In this document: positions 16,236 through 23,714 of the stretch, one piece after another | Numbering within the stretch: the first letter of the stretch is position 1 | Layout of the letters: each line of letters begins with the position of its first letter | Assembly (NCBI RefSeq): GCF_029338355.1 | Contig: NZ_CP119802.1 | Span: 1,054,001 to 1,118,000, forward strand | Direction of reading: 5' to 3' | DNA length: 64,000 bases | Source: Halosegnis marinus | Lineage (GTDB): Archaea > Halobacteriota > Halobacteria > Halobacteriales > Haloarculaceae | The notes under the pieces: model-generated | Databases searched by the model: none | What the model saw: the letters and a program-made list of their open reading frames with translations, nothing else | What the model was told of the DNA's origin: nothing | Translations under genes and position numbers: made by a program

Positions 16236-17578
16236 TGGCCCCCGACGGCGCGACCGGCGGCCCCGCGAGGTCCCGCGGCCGACGACTCGCGCCGTTCGTT
16301 CTTTTGGTCTGTCTCCTGCTCGCCGGCTGTAGCGTCGGCTACACCGGCACCCCGAGCCCGTCGCCCGACCCCGACCGCATCGGCTACGAGGACGGCTACG
16401 CCGCGAACGCGACGCTGTCGGTCACCCCCGAGGACGGGCTGAACGACACCGAACTCGCCGCCGTCGTCGCCCGCACGACCGCGCGCGTCGAACGCATCCG
16501 CGGCGCGGAGTTCGACGGGAACCTCACCGTCGAGACCCTGACGCGCGAGGAGTACCGCGCCCGGAACCTCTCGTTCACGCCCCGCGAGGACCGCGCCGCC
16601 GACGCGCGCTGGGAGGCGGCGCTGCTCGTCGGGGAGGACGCCGCGAGCGAAGCGGTCGTCTCGGACCTGTTCGGGGGCGCGGTCGCCGGCTACTACCTGC
16701 CGGGCGAGAACCGCCTCGTCCTCGTCGGCGAGGTGAACACCCGGACGCTCGCCCACGAACTCGTCCACGCCCTGCAGGACGCCCGCGGGTGGGACGTGTC
16801 CCGGCGCGCGACCCTCGACGGCCGCCTCGCCGGGCGCGGCCTCACGGAGGGGGAGGCCGTCGCCGTCCAGCGGGCCTACGCCGCGCGCTGTGGCTCGGAG
16901 TGGGACTGCCTCCCGCTCCCGCCGCGCGGGGACCTCGACGTGGACGCGGTCGTCGCCCACCCCGGCGTCTACCTCGTCTTCCGCGCGCCGTACGTCCTCG
17001 GCCCGGAGTTCGTCGGTGCGCTCCGCGAGCGCGGCGGCTGGGACGCCGTGAACGACGCCTACGCCGACCCGCCGACCGCGACCCGCGAACTGCTCGACCC
17101 GGCGGCGTACCCGGCCGCCTCTCCCGAAGTCGCGATAGCCGACCGCTCGACGCGCACGTGGGAGCGGTACGGGGGCGCGGACTCGCTCGGGCGCGCGACC
17201 GTCCACGCGACGTTCTGGCGGCACAACCTCGTCGCGCGCGGCGACGACGCCGTCGCCACCGACTACCGGGACCGCTACACCGACGGGCTGGTCGCCGACC
17301 GCTTCCGGGCCTATCGGAACGGCGACGCCGACGGCTACGTGTGGCGGCTCCGCTTCGCGAACGCGAGCGAGGCCGCCGAGTTCGCCGCGGGGTACGAGCG
17401 CCTGCTCCGCCTGCGGCTGAACGCCCGCGCGCCGACGGGTGACGTGTTCGTCGTCGAGTCCGGGCCGTTCGCCGACGCCTTCCGCGTCACCCGCGACGGC
17501 GACGCGGTGACGATAGTGAACGCGCCCGCGCTCGGCGACCTCTCGGCGGTCCACGCCCGCGAGGGGGTGGCCGCGTGA
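16235..17578 (+). CDS. Hvo_1808-type surface lipoprotein with HExxH motif (paralogue 2)
   Basis: Protein of 447 residues with an N-terminal twin-Arg-like stretch (RSRGRRLAP), a hydrophobic core and lipobox CLLLAGCS. The globular domain aligns with the neighbours throughout: EDGLNDTELAAVVARTTARV, TLAHELVHALQDARG (His174, Glu175, His178), LTEGEAVAVQRAY, and an ending in AVTIVNAPALGDL. The Thr-rich linker is much shorter than in paralogue 1. ATG at 16235 overlaps the previous stop (TGATG), and its own stop overlaps the next GTG. Likely cell-surface anchored and co-expressed with both neighbours. Confidence 0.83.
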   Translation: MAPDGATGGPARSRGRRLAPFVLLVCLLLAGCSVGYTGTPSPSPDPDRIGYEDGYAANATLSVTPEDGLNDTELAAVVARTTARVERIRGAEFDGNLTVETLTREEYRARNLSFTPREDRAADARWEAALLVGEDAASEAVVSDLFGGAVAGYYLPGENRLVLVGEVNTRTLAHELVHALQDARGWDVSRRATLDGRLAGRGLTEGEAVAVQRAYAARCGSEWDCLPLPPRGDLDVDAVVAHPGVYLVFRAPYVLGPEFVGALRERGGWDAVNDAYADPPTATRELLDPAAYPAASPEVAIADRSTRTWERYGGADSLGRATVHATFWRHNLVARGDDAVATDYRDRYTDGLVADRFRAYRNGDADGYVWRLRFANASEAAEFAAGYERLLRLRLNARAPTGDVFVVESGPFADAFRVTRDGDAVTIVNAPALGDLSAVHAREGVAA

Positions 17579-18867
17579 GCCGCGCGCTCCCCGCCCTCGT
17601 CTGCCTCCTGCTCGTCGTGACCGCCGGCTGTGCCGGCCTGCTCGGGGCCGGGGGCGCGCCCGACGACGACCGGGTAGGGTACGAGAACGGCTACTGGTAC
17701 GACTCCGAACTGAACGTCACGACGGCGGACGGGCTGAACGGGTCGGAGCGGGAGGCCGTCGTCGCCCGGACGATGGCCCGCGTCGAGGTGATACGCGACG
17801 TGGAGTTCACGGAACGCGTCCCGGTGCGTGTCGTCACCCGCGAGCAGTACCGCGCGAACCGGAGCGACGCGACCCTCGAACCGGCCGAGGCCGCGTGGCG
17901 CGAGCAGGTGTGGGAGGCCCCGCTGCTCGTCGGGGAGGACCGCACCGTCGACGAGGCGTTCGACGCCGTCTACGGCTCGTCGGTCGCGGGCTACTACTCG
18001 CCGTCGCGCGACGAGATAGTCCTCGTCTCCGACACCGAGACGCCGACGGTAGACACCCGGACGCTGGCGCACGAACTCGTCCACGCGATACAGGACCGAC
18101 AGCTCTCCTTCGGCGGCGGGGCGACCCGCGACGCCGGCCTCGCCGTGCGGGGGCTCACGGAGGGCGACGCGAACCTCGTGGAGGCGCTGTACGATGAGCG
18201 GTGTGCGTCGGAGTGGGACTGTCTGGCCCCGCCCGAGAGCGGCGGGGGCGGCGCCGCGGACTTCGACTTCGGCGTCTTCCTCGCCGTGTACGCGCCCTAC
18301 GCCGAGGGGCCGGCGTTCGTCGAGTCCCTGCGCGAGCGCGGCGGCTGGGACGCCGTGAACGACGCCTACGACCGCTTCCCCGAATCGACGGAGCAGGTGA
18401 TTCACCCCGAGCGCTACCCGGACGACGCGCCCGTCGAGGTCCGGGTGCGGGACCGCTCCGACGGCGAGTGGGACCGCTTCGACCGCGAGCGCGTCGGGGA
18501 CACCCTCGGCGAGGCCACCATCTACGCGATGCTGTGGTCCGGCGGCGCGACGGACGGCGCGGACCCGTACGACTACGCCGACCCCGCCTCGGCCGGATGG
18601 GCCGGCGACACCGTCGTCCCCTACACCGACGGCGGGGCGGGCGGCTACGTCTGGCGCGTCGCCTTCGACACGGAGGCCGACGCCCGCGAGTTCGCGGACG
18701 CCTACCGGAGCGTTCTGCGCGGCTACGGGGCCGAGCGCGTCGCGGCGGGGACGTACCGCATCGACTCGGGCGGGTTCGCCGACGCGTTCCGCGTGGTCCA
18801 CGATGGCGACACCGTGACGATAGTCAACGGCCCGACGGTCGCCGACCTCGACGGGATACACGGGTAG
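17575..18867 (+). CDS. Hvo_1808-type surface lipoprotein with HExxH motif (paralogue 3)
   Basis: Protein of 430 residues, GTG start overlapping the previous stop (GTGA). Signal LVCLLLVVTAGCAG carries the lipobox Cys. The domain repeats the family pattern: ADGLNGSEREAVVARTMARV, SSVAGYYSPSRDEIVLV, TLAHELVHAIQDRQ (His166, Glu167, His170), LTEGDANLVEALYD and DTVTIVNGPTVADL at the end. There is almost no linker after the lipobox. It is the last gene of the three-gene lipoprotein unit. pncB follows 30 nt later with its own T-rich TATA box. Confidence 0.83.
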   Translation: MSRALPALVCLLLVVTAGCAGLLGAGGAPDDDRVGYENGYWYDSELNVTTADGLNGSEREAVVARTMARVEVIRDVEFTERVPVRVVTREQYRANRSDATLEPAEAAWREQVWEAPLLVGEDRTVDEAFDAVYGSSVAGYYSPSRDEIVLVSDTETPTVDTRTLAHELVHAIQDRQLSFGGGATRDAGLAVRGLTEGDANLVEALYDERCASEWDCLAPPESGGGGAADFDFGVFLAVYAPYAEGPAFVESLRERGGWDAVNDAYDRFPESTEQVIHPERYPDDAPVEVRVRDRSDGEWDRFDRERVGDTLGEATIYAMLWSGGATDGADPYDYADPASAGWAGDTVVPYTDGGAGGYVWRVAFDTEADAREFADAYRSVLRGYGAERVAAGTYRIDSGGFADAFRVVHDGDTVTIVNGPTVADLDGIHG

Positions 18868-18897
18868 CTTTTTCGACGGCCGCACCCAGTCGTCGGT

Positions 18898-20043
18898 ATG
18901 TTCGACATCGTCTCGCCCGAGGCCATCCGCGACGGTCGGGCGACGGACGCCTACTTCGAGCGGACCCGCGACGCGCTGGAGGGCGCGGGCCGCGACCCCC
19001 ACGTCGTCTGCGAGGTGACGGCCGACCAGTTCCCCGACGGCTCCTTCGAGACGTTCGCGGGCGTGAAGGACGCCGCCCACCTCTTCGAGGGCCGGGACGT
19101 GACCGTCCACGCGCTCGGCGCGGGACAGCTGTTCGACGGCGGCCCCGTCATGCGTATCGAGGGGTCGTATCTGGCGTTCGCGGAGCTCGAAACGTCGCTT
19201 CTGGGCTTTCTCTCCTCGGCGAGCGGCTGGGCGACCGGCGCGCGCCGGGTCGTCTCCGCGGCCGGCGACGACGTGTCCGTCCTCTCCTTCGGCGCGCGCC
19301 ACGTCCACCCCTCGACGGCCGCGGCGCTCGAACGCGCGGCGCTCGTCGGCGGCGTGGACGGCTTCTCGCACGTCGCCGCGGGCGAGGTGCTCGGCCGGGA
19401 GCCGAGCGGCACGATGCCACACGCGCTCGTCATCTGCTTCGGGCGCGGCGAGCAGGAGGCCGCGTGGCGCGCGTTCGACGACCACAGCCCCGAAGACGTG
19501 CCCCGTATCGCGCTCACGGACACCTACTCCGACGAGGTGGACGAGGCGCTCCGGGCGGCCGCGGCCGTCGAGGACCTCCACTCCGTGCGCCTCGACACGA
19601 CCGGCTCGCGGCGGGGCGACTTCCGCCACATCGTCCGCGAGGTGCGGTGGGCGCTGGACGACGCCGGCCACGAGGACGTGGGCGTGTTCGTCTCGGGCGG
19701 CATCGGGGCCGACGACGTGCGCGAACTCCGCGACGACGTGGAGGGGTTCGGCGTCGGCTCGGCCATCTCGAACGCGGAGCCGGTGGACTTCGCGCTCGAC
19801 ATCGTGGAGCGCGACGGCGAGAGCGCCGCCAAGCGCGGGAAGCTCTCGGGCGCGAAGCAGGTGTACCGCTCGGGCGAGGACCACGTCGTCCGCCCGGCCG
19901 ACGAGCCCGGCCCGACGGACGGCCGGCCCCTCCTCCGCCCGCTCGTGGAGGACGGCGAGATCGTGCGCGACTTCTCCGTCGACGAGGCGGCGAAGCGGTG
20001 TGCCTCGGACGCCGAGCGCGTGGGGTTCGGGGACGAGGAGTAG
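18898..20043 (+). CDS. pncB: Nicotinate phosphoribosyltransferase
   Basis: Type II phosphoribosyltransferase of 381 residues joining nicotinate and PRPP to give nicotinate mononucleotide for NAD salvage. Family segments: FGARHVHPSTAAALERAALVG, LGREPSGTMPHALVI, the ALTDTYSDEVDEAL acidic loop, VRLDTTGSRRGDF, and the phosphate-binding VFVSGGIGADDVREL. The short archaeal form is typical. It follows the zincin lipoproteins by 30 nt with CTTTTTCG 27 nt before its ATG. With the nicotinamidase at 14080-14667 it completes a two-step nicotinamide salvage route. Confidence 0.92.
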   Translation: MFDIVSPEAIRDGRATDAYFERTRDALEGAGRDPHVVCEVTADQFPDGSFETFAGVKDAAHLFEGRDVTVHALGAGQLFDGGPVMRIEGSYLAFAELETSLLGFLSSASGWATGARRVVSAAGDDVSVLSFGARHVHPSTAAALERAALVGGVDGFSHVAAGEVLGREPSGTMPHALVICFGRGEQEAAWRAFDDHSPEDVPRIALTDTYSDEVDEALRAAAAVEDLHSVRLDTTGSRRGDFRHIVREVRWALDDAGHEDVGVFVSGGIGADDVRELRDDVEGFGVGSAISNAEPVDFALDIVERDGESAAKRGKLSGAKQVYRSGEDHVVRPADEPGPTDGRPLLRPLVEDGEIVRDFSVDEAAKRCASDAERVGFGDEE

Positions 20044-20044
20044 C

Positions 20045-20061
20045 GCGAGCCGACGGCTCGC
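20045..20061. terminator. Perfect hairpin between pncB and RNase P RNA
   Basis: Inverted repeat GCGAGCCG-A-CGGCTCGC starts one base after the pncB stop and lies about ten nt past the mature 3' end of RNase P RNA on the other strand. It is symmetric, so it could serve both converging transcripts. No T-run is present. Confidence 0.45.
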
Positions 20062-20070
20062 GAGTATGAG

Positions 20071-20452
20071 CGGCTGAGGGGAGTAAGCCCCCTTCTGTTC
20101 GGCCCGGCATTCGGCTGAGCGCCCGCCGCGGCGTCCGGGCTACCAATCGCGGCGGGCTTGCACCGGCGGGGATTCGCCGTTCCATCGGTCCCCACTCATC
20201 GACGCTCGGCGGGTTAGCTTCCTTCCCTCGCGGGTCGGGTCGCACGCTCCCGGGTGACCCCGGTCGCGCCGGGAGGTGACGGTGTCACCTCTCGCGCCTC
20301 ATCGCTCCGAGTGGGACGTGTCGTTGCTGTTCCATAGCCAGCGGTCTCCCGCTCCGGACTTGCGTCCGGTCGCCCGCCCGGACGGTGGGGGGACTTTCCT
20401 CGCCGTCGGGGTCCTACTCCCGACGAGGCGGTGGCCGGGCTCCCTCTGCCGA
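20071..20452 (-). ncRNA. rnpB: RNase P RNA
   Basis: Catalytic RNA that trims 5' leaders from pre-tRNAs. On the minus strand the universally conserved CR-I, GAGGAAAGTCCCCCCA (20386-20401), and CR-V, ACAGAAGGGGGCTTA (20084-20098), are both present and can pair to form P4. Helix P1 closes the molecule: GGCAGAGGGAG at the 5' end (about 20450) pairs with CTCCCCTCAGCC (20072-20083), with one mismatch and one bulge. The length of about 380 nt suits archaeal type A RNA. Ends are set from P1 and may be off by a few bases. A likely TATA box, GCTTAGGG, lies about 26 nt upstream of the 5' end. Confidence 0.93.
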
Positions 20453-20472
20453 CCGGCCCTTCGCCGTCGGGA

Positions 20473-20480
20473 ACCCTAAG
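20473..20480. promoter_or_regulatory. Shared A/T core between rnpB and the metzincin gene
   Basis: CCCTAAGC is the only A/T-rich patch in the 78 nt between the divergent rnpB and the plus-strand lipoprotein gene. It lies about 26 nt before the rnpB 5' end on the minus strand. On the plus strand it could set a start near 20503, giving a short leader to GTG 20530. Confidence 0.4.
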
Positions 20481-20529
20481 CCCGTCGGACGGCCGCAAGC
20501 GGTATGCGGCCGCCGGGAGAACTTCGGAC

Positions 20530-21537
20530 GTGTACCGGGCCGCGCTCCTCTGCGTCCTCCTCCTGCTCGCCGGCTGTACGACCGGGGTGTCGCCGGGCGG
20601 AACCGCGACGCCGACCGCGACGGCCGCGTGGGACGGCGACCCGGACAACCACTTCCGCGAGCGGACGCTGACGGTCGCCGTCGTGGACGAGGCGGGGACG
20701 GGCCGCGACTACGCGCCGCTGGTCCGCGAGGCGCTCGACTACTGGGGGGCGAACGCCGAGCGGTACGCCGGCTTCCCCCTCGACTACGAACTCGTCGCGA
20801 ACGACTCCGACCCCGACGTCCGGGTCCGGTTCGTGTCGAACATCGCGGAGTGCGGCTCCGAGACGAGCGACTACACCGCCGGCTGTGCCCGCTTTCTCGA
20901 CTCGCCCGACGACGTGACCCGCCCGATACGGGTGCGCGTCGAGACGGGCTACGCCGACGCCTCGACCGTCTCGGTGGTGAAACACGAGTTGGGCCACACG
21001 CTCGGCCTGCGCCACGGCGACGAGCCGACCGACGTGATGGCCGCCCGGTCGAACCTCACCACCCTGCCGCAACCGAACGCGACGGAGCGGGCCCTGCCGT
21101 GGGACTCGCCGAACCTCACCTACTACGTCGACTACGCGACGGTGCCCGAGTCCGAGCGCGCGGAGACGCGCCGGCAGATGCGCGAGACGTTCGGCTACTT
21201 CGCCGACGGCGCCGACGGCACCGTCCCCGACAACGTGACGTTCGCGCGGACGACGAACCGCTCGGCCGCGGACGTGGTCGTGCGCTTCGCCGATGCCGAC
21301 CCCTGTACCGAGGGCTCGGGGTCGTGTGGCGGCCTGCGCGGGACCGACCCGGACCGCGACGGCGCGCTGGAGACGTACACGCGGCTGAACGTCACGGTCG
21401 TCGACATCCCGCCGGACGCGCGCGGCTGGCACGTCGGCTACTGGACGGCGCTCGGCTTCGGCCTCCGGGGCGAGGAACTGCCCGCGCCGCTGCGCTCCGA
21501 GGACCCGGACGTGCGCCGGAACGACTGGTGGGCCTAG
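20530..21537 (+). CDS. Metzincin-like zinc metalloprotease lipoprotein
   Basis: Exported protein of 335 residues. GTG 20530 begins VYRAALLCVLLLLAGCTTG, a signal with lipobox LAGC; GGGAG lies ten nt upstream. KHELGHTLGLRHGDEPTDVM contains the extended zinc motif HExxHxxGxxH (His152, Glu153, His156, His162), with Met172 (TDVM) as a possible Met-turn, so it belongs to the metzincins and is closest to matrixin/archaeal M10-like proteins. Expected on the outer surface, degrading unknown proteins. An in-window ATG at 20504 is out of frame. Its stop shares the CTAG with the minus-strand small gene that follows. Confidence 0.82.
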   Translation: MYRAALLCVLLLLAGCTTGVSPGGTATPTATAAWDGDPDNHFRERTLTVAVVDEAGTGRDYAPLVREALDYWGANAERYAGFPLDYELVANDSDPDVRVRFVSNIAECGSETSDYTAGCARFLDSPDDVTRPIRVRVETGYADASTVSVVKHELGHTLGLRHGDEPTDVMAARSNLTTLPQPNATERALPWDSPNLTYYVDYATVPESERAETRRQMRETFGYFADGADGTVPDNVTFARTTNRSAADVVVRFADADPCTEGSGSCGGLRGTDPDRDGALETYTRLNVTVVDIPPDARGWHVGYWTALGFGLRGEELPAPLRSEDPDVRRNDWWA

Positions 21538-21662
21538 TCGGCGTCGAGCGCGGCGAGGTGTTCGAGCGCCTCGTCCACGCGTCTGTGAGCACGGCGGTTC
21601 TCCGTCGCGTTGAGCGCCTCGCGGAGCGCCGCTCGCGCGGCGCGGACTTTGGGGGGTTTCAC
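21534..21662 (-). CDS. 42-residue basic helical protein
   Basis: A 43-codon frame from GTG 21662: it starts KPPKVRAARAALREALNAT and ends VDEALEHLAALDAD. Support for coding: GAGGAG nine nt before the GTG, an amphipathic helix pattern over the whole length, Ala/Arg/Glu codons with strong third-position GC, and a stop that overlaps the metzincin stop in a CTAG, a pattern seen at two other gene ends here. N-terminal half basic, C-terminus acidic. I recognise no family; possibly a small helix-hairpin protein. Confidence 0.55.
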   Translation of the reverse strand: MKPPKVRAARAALREALNATENRRAHRRVDEALEHLAALDAD

Positions 21663-21713
21663 GTTCGTTCACACTCTCCTCGCGGAGATAAAAACCACCC
21701 CTGACGGCGACGG

Positions 21714-22793
21714 CTACTCCCAGACGAAGACGCCGTCCTCCTGGACCGTCTCGCCGTCCACGTCGAGCCGCGACTCGCCGCGCATGTCCGTGATGAGGTC
21801 GACGTGGACCGCGGAGTCGTTGCCCGTCTCCCCCTCGGGCGTGTTCGCGTCGTAGGCGCGCCCGAGCGCGAGGTGGACCGTCCCGCCCATCTTCTCGTCG
21901 AACAGGATGTTGTCCGTGACGCGGTCGATACCGCGGTTCATTCCGATGCCGAGTTCGCCGAGGCGCTTCGACCCCTCGTCCGTCTCCACCACCTCGCGGA
22001 TCGTCGCCTCGCCCTGCGCGGCCTCCACATCGACGACCTCGCCGTCGGCGAACGTCAGTCGGACGTCGCGGACCGCCTCGCCGCGGACGGTCATCGGTAC
22101 GTCGAACGTGACGTGGCCTTCGGTGGCATAGGGCGCCGTGAACACCTCGCCGGAGGGGAGGTTGTGCGAGTCGTACGCGACGCTCGCACAGGAGTTCACG
22201 GCCGTCCGCCCGTCGATACGCATCGTCAGGTCCGTCCCCTCGTTGACGATACGCACCTCGCTCCCGGCGTCGAGCACGTCCTTCATCCGGTCCATCTCGT
22301 CGGCGAGCGCGGCCCAGTCGCGGAGCACGGCGTCGTAGACGAAGTCGCGGTACTCCGAGAGGGACATCCCGGCCTGCTGGGCGAGCGAGCGCGTCGGGTG
22401 GACCGTCGAGACCCAGTCGGTGTCCATGCGGGCCTCGCGGACGCCCTTCGTCGCCTCGCCGCGGGCGCGCTGTTTCTCGGGGGCGACGCCCGCGCCCTCG
22501 GCGGTGTTGCGCCCGCCGCCGAGCCGGAGCACGGCGTCCGCGTGCTCGTACAGGGCGAGTTCGTGTGCCGGCTCCGAGAAGTCGCCGTCGTGCGCCTCGA
22601 CGTAGGCGCGGTCCACCTCGGCGGAGCCGTACGTCGTCACGACGTTCGCCCCCCGCTCGCCGAGCGCGGCGGCGACGGCGACGCCCAGTTCGTGTGCGCC
22701 CTCCGCGACGGAGACGACCACGTCGTCGCCCGCCTCGATGCGCGCGCTCCAGTCGACGAGCGTCTCGGCGTGTTCGCGTACCCGTGGGTCCAT
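21714..22793 (-). CDS. M29-family (thermophilic) aminopeptidase
   Basis: Metallo-aminopeptidase of 359 residues that removes N-terminal residues from peptides. Features of family M29: the Rossmann-like N-domain (MDPRVREHAETLVDWSARIE, then DDVVVSVAEGAHEL), GEVFTAPYATEGHVTFDVPM with a metal Glu and His, KRLGELGIGMNRGIDRVTDNILFDEKMGGTVHLALG in the C-domain, and NDSAVHVDLITDM with a metal His and Asp. All metal segments appear intact. The gene stands alone between the small protein and LivF, and its product is cytoplasmic (no signal). Confidence 0.9.
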   Translation of the reverse strand: MDPRVREHAETLVDWSARIEAGDDVVVSVAEGAHELGVAVAAALGERGANVVTTYGSAEVDRAYVEAHDGDFSEPAHELALYEHADAVLRLGGGRNTAEGAGVAPEKQRARGEATKGVREARMDTDWVSTVHPTRSLAQQAGMSLSEYRDFVYDAVLRDWAALADEMDRMKDVLDAGSEVRIVNEGTDLTMRIDGRTAVNSCASVAYDSHNLPSGEVFTAPYATEGHVTFDVPMTVRGEAVRDVRLTFADGEVVDVEAAQGEATIREVVETDEGSKRLGELGIGMNRGIDRVTDNILFDEKMGGTVHLALGRAYDANTPEGETGNDSAVHVDLITDMRGESRLDVDGETVQEDGVFVWE

Positions 22794-22829
22794 GGGCGGC
22801 GTTGCGGACGCCGGAAGAAAAGCGGGTCG

Positions 22830-23585
22830 TTACCCGCCGAGATAGGAGTCGCGGATGTAGTCGTCGCCGCGCAGTTCCTCGGGGGAGCCGGTCTTGACGG
22901 CCTCGCCGTTCTCCAGCAGGGTGAGCCGGTCGGCGTGGTTGAGCGCGAACGTGACGTTCTGCTCGGTGAGGACGATGGTGATGGGGTCCTCGGCCATGAT
23001 GCGCTCGATGCCCTCGCTGATGTCCTCCAGGATGACCGGCGCGAGGCCGATGGTCGGCTCGTCCAGCACGAGCAGTTCCGGGTCGCCCATCAGCGCGCGG
23101 CCGATGGCGAGCATCTGCTGTTCGCCGCCCGACATGGTGCGCGCGTTCTGGTTGCGGCGCTCCACCAGCCGCGGGAACAGGTCGTAGACGAACTCCAGCC
23201 GCTCGTCGCGCGCCTCCTCGCCGCGGCGGTACGCGCCGAGCTTGAGGTTCTCCTCGACGGTCATGAAGCCGAAGAGGTCGCGCTTCTCGGTGCAGTGGAT
23301 GACGCCCCGCTCCACGAGGTCGGACTGACCCACCTCGGCGACCTCGTCGCCGCGGTAGCGGGCCGTCCCCTCGTAGGGGAGGAAGCCGGAGACGGTGTTG
23401 GCGAACGTGGTCTTGCCGGCGCCGTTCGGGCCGATGAGGCCGACGATCTCGCCCTCGCCGACGGTGACGTCGATGCCGCGAAGCGCCTGTACCTGCCCGT
23501 AGGAGACGCGGAGGTCCTCGACGTGGAGCACCGGCTCCCCGTCGGGCGCCGCCGCCTCGGTCGTGTCGTGTGTGTTCGTACTCAT
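22830..23585 (-). CDS. livF: Branched-chain amino-acid ABC transporter ATPase, LivF type
   Basis: ABC ATPase of 251 residues. Walker A GPNGAGKTT, signature MSGGEQQML, Walker B ELLVLDEPTIGL and the switch His replaced by Gln in VLTEQNV, which is usual for LivF. The N-terminal 20 residues are a low-complexity extension. LivF normally works with LivG, two permeases (LivH, LivM) and a binding protein, yet none of these is next to it: the downstream gene is a peptidase and the upstream neighbour is divergent. On the minus strand ACTTATTATC at 23632-23641 is the likely TATA box, leaving a leader of about 24 nt. Confidence 0.9.
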   Translation of the reverse strand: MSTNTHDTTEAAAPDGEPVLHVEDLRVSYGQVQALRGIDVTVGEGEIVGLIGPNGAGKTTFANTVSGFLPYEGTARYRGDEVAEVGQSDLVERGVIHCTEKRDLFGFMTVEENLKLGAYRRGEEARDERLEFVYDLFPRLVERRNQNARTMSGGEQQMLAIGRALMGDPELLVLDEPTIGLAPVILEDISEGIERIMAEDPITIVLTEQNVTFALNHADRLTLLENGEAVKTGSPEELRGDDYIRDSYLGG

Positions 23586-23714
23586 TGTGGTGTCGCGGCC
23601 GCCGTGACAGCCTGTGCGTGTCGAACTCCCACACGATAATAAGTGTCGTCCATCGCCGCGCGGGCGGGCGGAGAAAAGTAACGCCTATACACGGCGGTTT
23701 TGTATCCACGAGAC

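Noticed and set aside
16235-18867. Frameshift or fusion between the zincin paralogues
   Set aside because: Each paralogue has its own signal peptide, lipobox and complete domain, and the overlaps are normal TGATG and GTGA junctions.
20504-20529. ATG 20504 as start of the metzincin gene
   Set aside because: It is out of frame with the lipobox and zinc motif; GTG 20530 is in frame and follows GGGAG.
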